Source: an uncultured Verrucomicrobia subdivision 3 bacterium
Lineage (GTDB): Bacteria; Verrucomicrobiota; Verrucomicrobiia; Limisphaerales; UBA11358
Assembly: GCA_903850425.1 (NCBI GenBank)
Contig: CAINLR010000110.1
Span: forward strand, 1-36,588
Length of the DNA: 36,588 bases
Reading direction: 5' to 3'
In this document: piece by piece, positions 26,101 to 32,929 of the stretch
How positions within the stretch are numbered: the first letter of the stretch is position 1
How the letters are laid out: each line of letters opens with the position of its first letter
Position numbers and translations under genes: made by a program
The notes under the pieces: model-generated
The model's database searches: none
The model's input: only the letters and a program-made list of their open reading frames with translations
Told to the model about the DNA's origin: nothing

Positions 26101-26815
26101 GGTTTTCGGCGCGGGCATGAAAGCCGGCGGACCGAACTACGTGGCGCAGTTCATGGATTTCACCGATGCGCCGCTGGCGGCCAATTCCAACCGTCCGACG
26201 CTGGCGACCTTGGTGACTTTGTGTGATGGTCTGCTTGCCCGGAAGCATTCGCAAGCCGAATGCAATATCGCCGCCGCGTTGAGTTGTGAACGGGCGCAGC
26301 GCGATGAGTTCGGTCAGGAACACGATCATTTCCGCCTCGTCGGCCAGGACAACGTGCGGCGCTACCTGCCCTTTGAAAATGTGCGCGTGCGTGTTCACGC
26401 CGCCGACAGCGCGTTTGAAGTTTTCACGCGCGTCTGCGCCGCGCACGTCGCCGGCTGCCGTGTGACCGTGAGCGTGCCGGCGGGCGCGATGTTGCCGGCG
26501 GTGACGCTGCTGGAAGAACTCACGGAGTCGTGGGCCGGCGCGATTGAATTTGTGGAGGAGACGGACGAGCAACTGGCGGCGGCCATTCGCGAACGACATA
26601 CCGACCGCGTGCGCTATGCCGCGCCGGATCGCGCGCCGGTGGCGGTGTTGCTGGCGGGTGGCCAGAGTGGTGGTTGTGTGATCAGCACGCCGGTTTCCGG
26701 CGAAGGCCGGCTGGAGATGCTCTGGTATCTGCGCGAGCAAAGCATCAGCACGGACTATCACCGCTACGGAAATCTGGGGGTGCGCGCGGAAGAAAAACGG
26801 GCGGCAGTTTTGTAA
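23123..26815 (+). CDS. putA: Bifunctional proline dehydrogenase / glutamate-semialdehyde dehydrogenase
   Basis: The 1230-residue enzyme has a helical front (1-150), then the FAD proline dehydrogenase barrel to about 450 (RLVKGANMESERAE, FEMLEGMAN). The aldehyde dehydrogenase part runs from about 535 to 1015 (VVSPWNFPIAIPCGG, AETGGKDA with Glu788, HAGQKCSA with nucleophile Cys822, PFGGMGKSVFGAGMKAGGPNYV). A C-terminal ALDH-superfamily-like domain runs to the end. There is no N-terminal ribbon-helix-helix, so it should not bind DNA. It oxidises proline through P5C to glutamate, with channelling between sites, at the inner face of the membrane. Residues 549-571 are an in-frame repeat insertion. 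It starts 10 bases after the fucosidase gene. Confidence 0.96.
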   Translation: MKASLLDQLLNSFQPDPKSKPAPAVQKALFLARRLQERATELQTAPEKRQQAELDRMLQTPSDKATLAQMTDQAFRTNDPARAVEHLTHILDVQGVPRFFGPMDRTLMKGFQSFGSYLPGVALPLVKEHMQKETANVILPGEKELLVRHLSDRTQEGVRMNVNFLGETILSEAEAEKRLQQYLQGLQWPETEVVSIKISTLYSQISALAREHTVAVLCDRLERLFLTADRARFTRPGGEAVPKFVYLDMEEYRDKELTAEAFMRTLDRTGLTHVQAGIALQAYIPDSFETLLQIQNWARERVAAGGGRITIRLVKGANMESERAESSVRGWPQAPYQTKLETDANYKRMVHELLKPENLAAMNAGIASHNLFDLAYALVLTQAGNALDRVQFEMLEGMANNQRRALFEMSRNLLLYAPACKKENFINAIGYLIRRLDENTGPENFLRHAFKIKVGTPEWQKLEQGFLASFDAVAATSTTPRRNQNRQLPPAKVNAVARGWQHLESEPDTDFALPQNGEWAQQIIAKWQPLCGAKATPIPLVIGGEEIFSGTGVPPVSADELATYEQDARATRDCLDPSRPGVVVGKYRQANESDVIRAVEIAAADSDGWRQLSPAARSEILGKVAQELRVARGDLMGAALADGGKTLPESDPEVSEAIDFLEFYRDTARWWHEMPTLKARGKGVVVVVSPWNFPIAIPCGGVAAALAAGNTVILKPASDTVLVAWEFCKCFWRAGVSKNVLQFVPCAGGKEGRKLINHPLVSSVILTGGTETALTMLRDNPRLNLFAETGGKDATIVTAVSDRDQAIKHILHSAFSHAGQKCSATSLLLLQDEVYDDPAFRRGLCEAVQSMKVGSAWELDTKMGPLIRPPGGDLETALKVLEPGEEWALMPQPIEGNPCLWTPGIKYGVRPGSFTHLTEFFGPVLAVMRFTTLREAVALVNQTGFGLTSGLESLDEREWDYWKQNIHAGNLYINRVTTGAIVLRQPFGGMGKSVFGAGMKAGGPNYVAQFMDFTDAPLAANSNRPTLATLVTLCDGLLARKHSQAECNIAAALSCERAQRDEFGQEHDHFRLVGQDNVRRYLPFENVRVRVHAADSAFEVFTRVCAAHVAGCRVTVSVPAGAMLPAVTLLEELTESWAGAIEFVEETDEQLAAAIRERHTDRVRYAAPDRAPVAVLLAGGQSGGCVISTPVSGEGRLEMLWYLREQSISTDYHRYGNLGVRAEEKRAAVL
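24767..24835 (+). repeat. In-frame GTGVPPV...DARAT hairpin repeat inside putA
   Basis: The left arm agtggcacaggcgtcc (24767-24782) matches the reverse complement of the right arm ggatgcccgcgccact (24820-24835) at 13 of 16 positions. The span is 69 bases, so the frame is kept and 23 residues are added (SGTGVPPV ... EQDARAT, residues 549-571). The same peptide pattern is common in verrucomicrobial and planctomycete proteins. It sits near the start of the aldehyde dehydrogenase part, in a region expected to be a surface turn. Confidence 0.85.
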
Positions 26816-26830
26816 AAAATTAACGCCAAT

Positions 26831-26846
26831 CCAAAGCCGGCTTTGG
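26831..26846. repeat. Perfect 16-base palindrome after putA
   Basis: CCAAAGCCGGCTTTGG is its own reverse complement and lies 16 bases after the putA stop, between convergent genes. No T-run follows on either strand, so a terminator role is possible but not shown. Confidence 0.4.
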
Positions 26847-26854
26847 CCAACCGT

Positions 26855-26954
26855 AGTGGGACAAACAGCTTGCCTGTCGAGTTCCATGTTCGGCTTGGAA
26901 ATAATCAGCCGCGCAGCCCAACCACAACTGGTCAGGCCACATGCCAGTCCCACT
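26855..26954. repeat. Imperfect inverted repeat, AGTGGGAC family
   Basis: The left arm agtgggacaaacagcttgcc (26855-26874) faces the right arm ggccacatgccagtcccact (26935-26954), whose reverse complement begins agtgggactggcatgtggcc. The 100-base element fills the space between convergent putA and the GH127 gene. It resembles the putA insertion in architecture but not in sequence. Confidence 0.65.
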
Positions 26955-26992
26955 CCGGGTCGGAATTCCTGCTTCGGTCTTCAGGTTCCAGC

Positions 26993-29503
26993 CTACTTCA
27001 CTTTCCACTCCAGAATGCCGCCGGAAAATTGTGGCTGGAGCTGAACTTCAAGCCGTAGCTGGGTGGTTTCAATCATCGGAAACGCGACGCGGTTCCAGCC
27101 GTCTGGCTTCACTTCAAAATCCGCCGCCGCGCCGATCGGTTTCCAGGCTTCGCCCGACTTGTAGAGTAACCGCCACGACGTCGGCACGCGGCACTGACCG
27201 TGGCCGGTGTCGTCGAACCAATAGACCTCGGTGCTGGAAATTTTCTTCGGCGCGGCAAAGTCGTATTGCACCCATTCCGCCGTCCCACGGTGATTCCACC
27301 ACGTCAGCCGGGGAATATCTTCATCCGCTGAACTGTGCGGTTCGAGGCCGTCGCTCAACGCATCAATCGTGTCGCTGGCAAAGCAGTGCGACGCACTGGC
27401 CTGGTAAGCCGGTTTGCCGGTTTGCGTCGCGGTCTGCCATTTGTGCGCCGTCGGCGAATCGCTGACGGTCGGCAAGGACGCGATGCGCAACCGCGCCGCG
27501 CCCATTGGGACCAAGGTGATTTCCTGCGTCGGCTCGGTGCTCGCCGCCGGACTATCTTGCAACACGGCACACAAACCATGCCGGTCGAGTGTCCATTCGG
27601 GAATTTGCTTGCCCTTGGCCAGAATCTGAATCGGGCAACTCTCCTGGGTGAATGGATAATCGTCCGCCGGCCACGCGAGCTTTTTCACCTCGAAGGACTT
27701 CCCCGGCTGCGCGCCATCCAATACTAATCCGTAGTTCCATGGCGAGGTCGGGTAGATTTCAAACGACGGCCACTTCGAGGGATCGGCGGTCTTCTGCCAC
27801 GCCGAATCGCCGATGGCGGTCCGCGCACTATCCTGCCGCTCGTAGCGTTCGCCGATTTTGAGCGAGAAGGTCAGGGGACCATAGTTCACACTCACGCTGT
27901 TGTGGTTGGCCGCCCATGTCCGCACTGAAATCTCCATTGGCAGACCCAGCGTCAGCACGTCGCGGTTTTTCCATTCACGTTCGAGGCGCACATATTTGCC
28001 GGCCACCGCACTCACAGACATTTGTTTGCCGTTGACTAAAACTGTGGCGGCTTTGCACCAGTCTGGAATGCGCAGATAGAGCGGGAACGCAACAGCTTTT
28101 TCCGTTTGCATGGTGAAAATGATTTTGTCCTCAAATGGATAATGAGTCGCCTCCGCAATGCGCACGTTAGTGCCATCGCCGACTTGCGCGGTGACTTCAT
28201 TGGCGGCGAAAACAGCGGCACACAGCCCATTGTCCGGCGTGGCCAGCCAGAGATGCTTCGTGAAATACGGCCAGCCCATCGCGTGATTATGCTGGCAGCA
28301 ACGTGAACTGAAGGGATTCATCATCAGGAACGGCCCATTGTTTTGCAAACCGGGCGCGTGATTTTTGGAATCACTCACGACCATGTTCGGCGCGGTAAGA
28401 TAGCGGAGCGCGCGAAAGTCCGGCAGCAGCGCGGCCTGATAAGAATTGAAAGCGACATCCTCGCACTGATCCGCCCAGAAGGGATCACCACTGATTTGCA
28501 TGAGCAATTCGTCCGACAACATCTGCTCCACCATGCCGCACGTTTCGACTCCTTGGTGCGGATCCGAGTAGCCGGGGCGACAATTCTCATCGCCGCCAAA
28601 CATGCCGCCGGGCACCTGGCCGTAGCGTTTGCGAACTTCCTGGAAGTCAGCATACGTCGCCGCCAACTCCGCCTGATCGTGCGTTTGGAGAAAGTGCGTG
28701 GCGGGTTCACGGAAACATTCGGCGATGTTCACGTTATGCCAGTTCGGCAGGTTGTCCTTCATTTCCCAGTTCGCCGTGCAGCGATGAAGCTTGTCCCCAA
28801 GCTTGAGGAGTTCAGTGTCGCCGGTGCGATTATAGAGCCAATAGACGCTGTAAAGATTGTCGCCACCGCGCATCTTCTGCCAGTAGTGCGTCAGAAACTT
28901 GTCGTCCGGCACCGTGAGTTGATAGTGAAAATACTTCGTCATCACGTCGAGCACGCGGCTGTCTTGGGTCTGCTCATAGTAGGTTTGGAGGCAGAATAAC
29001 ATGAGCATGTTCGCCCAGTAATCGCGCGAGCCATCATCGTCAAATTTTTGGTCGGGACCAAAATCGCCGTTGGGCCGCTGGCTGTGAATAGCCCCTTCAA
29101 TCCAGATTTTGCTTTCGGCGATCACCTTGGGATCCTTTAAAACATAGCCGAGTTCGATGTAACCTTTAAGCCAGTAAGGCAGTTCTTCCCAGCCATACTT
29201 CCCCTTGCCATTCGTGCTCAACCACGCGTTGTCCTCCTTCTGCAACCACACACTGATCTCACCGAGGTTGCCGGACAAACCGTCGCGCTGACGTTTGAGC
29301 AACTCCAGCAACCAGCCTTTCGGCTGCACCGCGCCACCGGGCAATGGAATAAACTGGCTCGGCACCAACGGCAGGCGATTGCCCAAATAAAAGTGGTTGG
29401 TGGTCGCGGTCGAAGGTCTTTCGATGACCATCGCCGTGTCCGCACCGAGGGCGGAAAACGAGGCGAGCAAAGCGGCAATGAGCGCGGTGTGAGTCAGGTT
29501 CAT
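26993..29503 (-). CDS. GH127-family (DUF1680-type) glycosidase with C-terminal binding domain
   Basis: The 836-residue secreted protein (signal peptide THTALIAALLASFSALG) has the alpha/alpha-barrel of the beta-L-arabinofuranosidase group. Visible segments include FIPLPGGAVQPKGWLLELLKRQRDGL, GGDENCRPG, GVETCGMVEQMLSDELLMQISGD and NPFSSRCCQHNHAMGWPYF. Glu in the ETCGMVE segment and a Cys of the Cys402-Cys403 pair fit the Glu/Cys catalytic scheme known for GH127. A beta-sandwich part follows (PLYLRIPDWCKAATVLVNG). The last 140 residues resemble a discoidin-like domain (EWVQYDFAAPKKISSTEVYWFDDTG). It probably removes L-arabinofuranose or a related sugar from plant glycans. It is last in the minus-strand run led by the sensor kinase. 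Confidence 0.88.
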   Translation of the reverse strand: MNLTHTALIAALLASFSALGADTAMVIERPSTATTNHFYLGNRLPLVPSQFIPLPGGAVQPKGWLLELLKRQRDGLSGNLGEISVWLQKEDNAWLSTNGKGKYGWEELPYWLKGYIELGYVLKDPKVIAESKIWIEGAIHSQRPNGDFGPDQKFDDDGSRDYWANMLMLFCLQTYYEQTQDSRVLDVMTKYFHYQLTVPDDKFLTHYWQKMRGGDNLYSVYWLYNRTGDTELLKLGDKLHRCTANWEMKDNLPNWHNVNIAECFREPATHFLQTHDQAELAATYADFQEVRKRYGQVPGGMFGGDENCRPGYSDPHQGVETCGMVEQMLSDELLMQISGDPFWADQCEDVAFNSYQAALLPDFRALRYLTAPNMVVSDSKNHAPGLQNNGPFLMMNPFSSRCCQHNHAMGWPYFTKHLWLATPDNGLCAAVFAANEVTAQVGDGTNVRIAEATHYPFEDKIIFTMQTEKAVAFPLYLRIPDWCKAATVLVNGKQMSVSAVAGKYVRLEREWKNRDVLTLGLPMEISVRTWAANHNSVSVNYGPLTFSLKIGERYERQDSARTAIGDSAWQKTADPSKWPSFEIYPTSPWNYGLVLDGAQPGKSFEVKKLAWPADDYPFTQESCPIQILAKGKQIPEWTLDRHGLCAVLQDSPAASTEPTQEITLVPMGAARLRIASLPTVSDSPTAHKWQTATQTGKPAYQASASHCFASDTIDALSDGLEPHSSADEDIPRLTWWNHRGTAEWVQYDFAAPKKISSTEVYWFDDTGHGQCRVPTSWRLLYKSGEAWKPIGAAADFEVKPDGWNRVAFPMIETTQLRLEVQLQPQFSGGILEWKVK

Positions 29504-29512
29504 ACGTTTGTT

Positions 29513-29716
29513 TTACAGAAATCTCGGGTTGTCCAAATCAAAATAAACACGGTAAGGCAGGCGTTCCGGCATCTGATAGAAAGGCTTGAACATGCCGGGG
29601 TGCTGTTCGCGTTCGGCCAGGTCACTGACTTTGAAGTGCAAATCGGGCGTCTCGCGGGTGAAACGCGCCGCGAGATCGTTGCCGCGCAGTGCCGAAATGA
29701 ACTCACGGCGATTCAT
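29513..29716 (-). pseudogene. Remnant of a GH127-like gene (67 codons)
   Basis: The frame begins MNRREFISALRG, a Tat-like start, and soon runs into DLHFKVSDLAEREQHPGMFKPFYQMPERLPYRVYFDL. The PFY...RYxVYxDL pattern is what is seen near the C-terminus of the catalytic region in GH127/DUF1680 proteins. The middle of such a protein is absent, so this looks like a gene collapsed by an internal deletion. It ends nine bases before the start of the intact GH127 gene. It may still be translated. A genuine small protein cannot be ruled out. Confidence 0.5.
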
Positions 29717-29921
29717 GGCTTTCCAATTAATCGCGGCAAAGGGCTTGGGTTGGGGACGGCTTTGGATACATCTGAGACGGCTCGTAGTCTCGGGGATTTG
29801 ACTATCGTTGTCGTGTGGCATGAAACGGCCACGCCGGGTGAGAGGCCTTCCGAGCATTCCATCGTTTCTCTTTGAGAACTGGTATGAGTTCGGCAGCGTT
29901 TGCTGAATACTCTCGCAACAA
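29717..29921. other. Gap between GH2 gene and GH127 remnant
   Basis: The 205 bases hold no gene that I can support. Frames here are short, and the minus-strand one is the upstream extension of the GH127 remnant. No clear terminator or promoter is visible. Confidence 0.4.
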
Positions 29922-32150
29922 TCACTTGGTTGGCCCGGCTGTTTTCGCCGGGCGCAGGATGACGATGCCGACATCAATAAACTGCCCACCGCTCGTCTGG
30001 TGGCAATGCACGGCCATCCGGTTTACGCCCGGCTTCAGGGTGTCGGCGGCGTCGGTGTTTATGCCCGTCTCAAAATAATTCATGCTGAAACTCTTTACCC
30101 GGGTGGCCAGCACGCCATTCAAATAAACCTCGGCATCCTCATCATGGTGCAACTGGATTTGCGCGTTCCGCAAGTCTTCGGTCCCGAGTGTGAACTCCCG
30201 GCGCAACCAGATGTCAGCGGTTTTCCAAGCGGTGCCCACCAGCACGCCGGGGGTGATTTCCGTGCCGAAGCCCCCAACGCCTTTCAGCCAGGCCGCATCG
30301 TTGAACTCGGGCGACTGCCAATGGTCGCCTGGATCGTTGGTCGTGTATTTCCAAGTCACCCGCCCATAGAGTGCGTTCGGCGCAATGATCCGCAGCGGCC
30401 GATCCCGATTGTCCGTATGGTTGGCGGTGGCGAGGATAGCGGGGTCGAGTTTGAAGACGGTTCGATCATAAGTCATCAAGCCATTGCACTCAGTTTCCAC
30501 ATCGGTGGTCTGGGTGTAGATCGCCGCGCTCAACCCGAAAGAATTGCGCAGGACGCGGACGCGATCCAGCAGCTTGCAATAGCGCGCGGTCAGGGTCGCC
30601 ACGTTGGTCATGGGTTGGTATCCCCAGGATTGGTCCGACCATTTGTGTCCCGGCAAACCCAGGCCCAGTCCGCCAAATTCGCCCAGCACGGCCGCGCGAT
30701 CCATTTCCGGCTGCGGGCTTTCGGGACCGGGATAACTATGCACGTCAATAATGTCGCCCACCCGCTTGTCGGTCCAGCCGCTGGCGTTGTCCACGAGCCG
30801 GGTGGCATCCACGGACTTGAGCCACGGCACCAAGCGTTCGGTGTCATACTGCCCCCAGCCTTCATTAAAGAGCACCCAGACGATGATCGAAGGATGATTA
30901 AACAGGCCCGCAACCATCCGCTGCAATTCAACTTCAAACTGCGTGCGGCTCTCGGGCGTGGCATTGATGCCGAAGGGCATGTCCTGCCAGACGAGCAGCC
31001 CCAGCTTGTCGCACCAATAATACCAGCGGTCTGGTTCGACCTTCATATGCTTGCGCGTGAGGTTGAAGCCGGCTTGCTTTAGGAACTCTATATCTGAACG
31101 CAACGCGGCATCGGTCGGCGCGGTATAAATGCCGTCCGGCCAGAAACCCTGGTCGAGTGTGCCCATTTGAAACGTGAACTGATCGTTGAGCATGATCCGC
31201 GTGACGCCGGCGTCATCTTTGCGTAAGGCGATTTTGCGCATCCCAAAATAACTGGAGACGGAATCCACGACGTGTCCGCCTTCCGTCAGCGTGAGGCGCA
31301 AGTCATAGAGGAAGGGATCGTCCGGCGACCACAAGTGCATCCCTGTCAGCGGCAGGCTCAACTCCTGGTTTGCCGGCCCGGTTACGCGGCCGACTTCCTG
31401 GCCCGCAGCCAGCGCCGACACGGCGACTTGCGCCGACTCGTCACGGCTGGCGGTGGCCACCCGCACGCGCAGCAAATGACCATCTACGTCGGGAGTCAGG
31501 CGCAAATCATCAATGCCGTTTTTGGCGACCGGCTCCAGCCAAACCGTCTGCCAGATGCCGGAGTTGGGCGTGTAAAAAATTCCTTCGGGCTTGCGCGATT
31601 GTTTGCCGCGCGGTTGGTCGCCTTCGGTGGGGTCTATCACTGCCACGCGAAGCTCTTCCTCGCCGGACCATTTCAAACGTTCCGTGATGTCGAAGCTGAA
31701 AGCATCATAACCGCCGCGATGCTGGCCGATTTCGTGGCCATTGATGAGCACGCGCACCTGCCAGTCCACCGCGCCGAAATGCAGCCGCACCCGTCTGCCG
31801 GACCAGGCTGCGGGCACTTGAAAACGCCGCTGATACCAGAGTTGGCTGTATTCATCCAGCCGCCGCTTCACGCCGGACAAGGCGGATTCGATGGGGAAGG
31901 GGACCAAGATCTGGCCGTCAAAGTTGGTTGCCTCAGTCGCGGTCAGCGGCGTGATCGCGTAGGTCCACAGGCCATTGAGATTCAGCCATTCGGGCCGCAC
32001 CAACTGCGGGCGCGGATATTCGGGATGCGAATTCGTCGGGTTGACTTCCGCCGCCCAACGGGTGAGCAGCGGGCCGGGCGCAGGTTGCCAGGCGACCGCG
32101 GCAAGCAACGGGCTCGCGAAGATCAACGAACAAATTATAAAATGACGCAT
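29922..32150 (-). CDS. GH2-family glycoside hydrolase
   Basis: The 742-residue secreted protein (signal peptide RHFIICSLIFASPLLAA) has the GH2 order. First comes a jelly-roll sugar-binding domain (PEWLNLNGLWTYAI, WYQRRFQVP, VRLHFGAVDWQVRVLINGHEIGQHRGGYDAFSFDIT). An Ig-like domain follows, then the barrel with the acid/base Glu430 (VLFNEGWGQYD) and nucleophile Glu491 (VLGEFGG). LTRKHMKVEPDRWYYWCDKLGLLVWQDMP is typical of the family. The last 130 residues form another galactose-binding-like sandwich (IQLHHDEDAEVYLNG). It acts on a beta-galactoside, beta-glucuronide or related linkage. ATG 32150 is chosen because it begins the signal peptide; it lies inside a TGACGCR heptamer array. Confidence 0.92.
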   Translation of the reverse strand: MRHFIICSLIFASPLLAAVAWQPAPGPLLTRWAAEVNPTNSHPEYPRPQLVRPEWLNLNGLWTYAITPLTATEATNFDGQILVPFPIESALSGVKRRLDEYSQLWYQRRFQVPAAWSGRRVRLHFGAVDWQVRVLINGHEIGQHRGGYDAFSFDITERLKWSGEEELRVAVIDPTEGDQPRGKQSRKPEGIFYTPNSGIWQTVWLEPVAKNGIDDLRLTPDVDGHLLRVRVATASRDESAQVAVSALAAGQEVGRVTGPANQELSLPLTGMHLWSPDDPFLYDLRLTLTEGGHVVDSVSSYFGMRKIALRKDDAGVTRIMLNDQFTFQMGTLDQGFWPDGIYTAPTDAALRSDIEFLKQAGFNLTRKHMKVEPDRWYYWCDKLGLLVWQDMPFGINATPESRTQFEVELQRMVAGLFNHPSIIVWVLFNEGWGQYDTERLVPWLKSVDATRLVDNASGWTDKRVGDIIDVHSYPGPESPQPEMDRAAVLGEFGGLGLGLPGHKWSDQSWGYQPMTNVATLTARYCKLLDRVRVLRNSFGLSAAIYTQTTDVETECNGLMTYDRTVFKLDPAILATANHTDNRDRPLRIIAPNALYGRVTWKYTTNDPGDHWQSPEFNDAAWLKGVGGFGTEITPGVLVGTAWKTADIWLRREFTLGTEDLRNAQIQLHHDEDAEVYLNGVLATRVKSFSMNYFETGINTDAADTLKPGVNRMAVHCHQTSGGQFIDVGIVILRPAKTAGPTK

Positions 32151-32170
32151 GACGCGTGACGCATGACGAA
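32143..32170. repeat. TGACGCR heptamer array at the GH2 start
   Basis: Units TGACGCA, TGACGCG and TGACGCA run in tandem at 32143-32163, with a fourth partial copy to 32170. On the minus strand they supply the ATGCGTCA start of the GH2 gene and an out-of-frame ATG 14 bases upstream. The rest of the gap to the response regulator (to 32290) contains a second repetitive segment (gcggatttcggcattcgaatttcgg). Confidence 0.7.
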
Positions 32171-32290
32171 ACGGCAGCTTTGCCGTGTAAGCACCGGAAG
32201 CGTGGGTCTTCGTTGGTCGGCCGGATTGAGTCATTCGTGGTCTGGATTATTTCTTGCGGATTTCGGCATTCGAATTTCGGATTGGCCAGG

Positions 32291-32926
32291 CTAGTGCCGC
32301 AGATACTTTGCCACCGCTTCCGTGCGCGAACACACATGTAGTTTTTCGTAAATGCGGCGGATATAGTTGCGCACGGTGTGAATGCTCACGCCGAGTTTGT
32401 CCGCAATCTGCTTGTAAGCCTGCCCTTCGGCCAGTCCGTCCAGCACCTCGCGTTCGCGTGGCGAGAGGGCGATGGTTTCATCGCCCGGGGTCGCCAGCAC
32501 GGGGCGCAGCGAGAGCACCACTTTGCGCGCGATGGGTGCGGACATCGGCGAGCCGCCCTCGTGAACTTCGCGGATGGCTTCCAGCAATTTTGCCGGGGCC
32601 AGCCGCTTGAGGAGGTAGCCGCTCGCGCCCGCCGCCAGCGCGGCGAAGATTTTTTCCGTGTCTTCAAACACCGTCAGCATGACTATCTGCGTTTCCGCCA
32701 TTTTGGGTTTCAGGAGGCGGACACATTCGATGCCGTTCATGCCACCCATGTTGATGTCCATGAGCACCACGTCGGGATTCTCCTTGGGCAGGTTCAGGAG
32801 CGCATCTTCCGCGCTGCTGTGAACGCCGACGCAGCGAAAGCCTTTCGCCGAATCCACATAGCCGGCGATGTTCTCGCGCAGGTCCACCTCGTCATCCACG
32901 ATGGAAACTTTAATGGTCTTGGTCAT
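32291..32926 (-). CDS. NarL/FixJ-family response regulator
   Basis: The 211-residue protein has a receiver domain with Asp11/Asp12, phospho-acceptor Asp57 (VVLMDINM), Thr85 and Lys107. A LuxR-type helix-turn-helix follows at about 155-208 (LSPREREVLDGLAEGQAYKQIADKLGVSIHTVRNYIRRIYEKL). It should be phosphorylated by the kinase encoded just upstream, with a three-base gap, and then control transcription. The GH2 and GH127 genes downstream on the same strand are the likely targets. All catalytic positions are intact, unlike the truncated receiver at the left end. Confidence 0.95.
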   Translation of the reverse strand: MTKTIKVSIVDDEVDLRENIAGYVDSAKGFRCVGVHSSAEDALLNLPKENPDVVLMDINMGGMNGIECVRLLKPKMAETQIVMLTVFEDTEKIFAALAAGASGYLLKRLAPAKLLEAIREVHEGGSPMSAPIARKVVLSLRPVLATPGDETIALSPREREVLDGLAEGQAYKQIADKLGVSIHTVRNYIRRIYEKLHVCSRTEAVAKYLRH

Positions 32927-32929
32927 AGT

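Noticed and set aside
24527-26953. 808-codon open frame on the minus strand opposite putA
   Set aside because: It is a mirror of a GC-rich real gene. Its product is Arg/His-rich with no domain, while the plus strand encodes a full PutA with catalytic residues.
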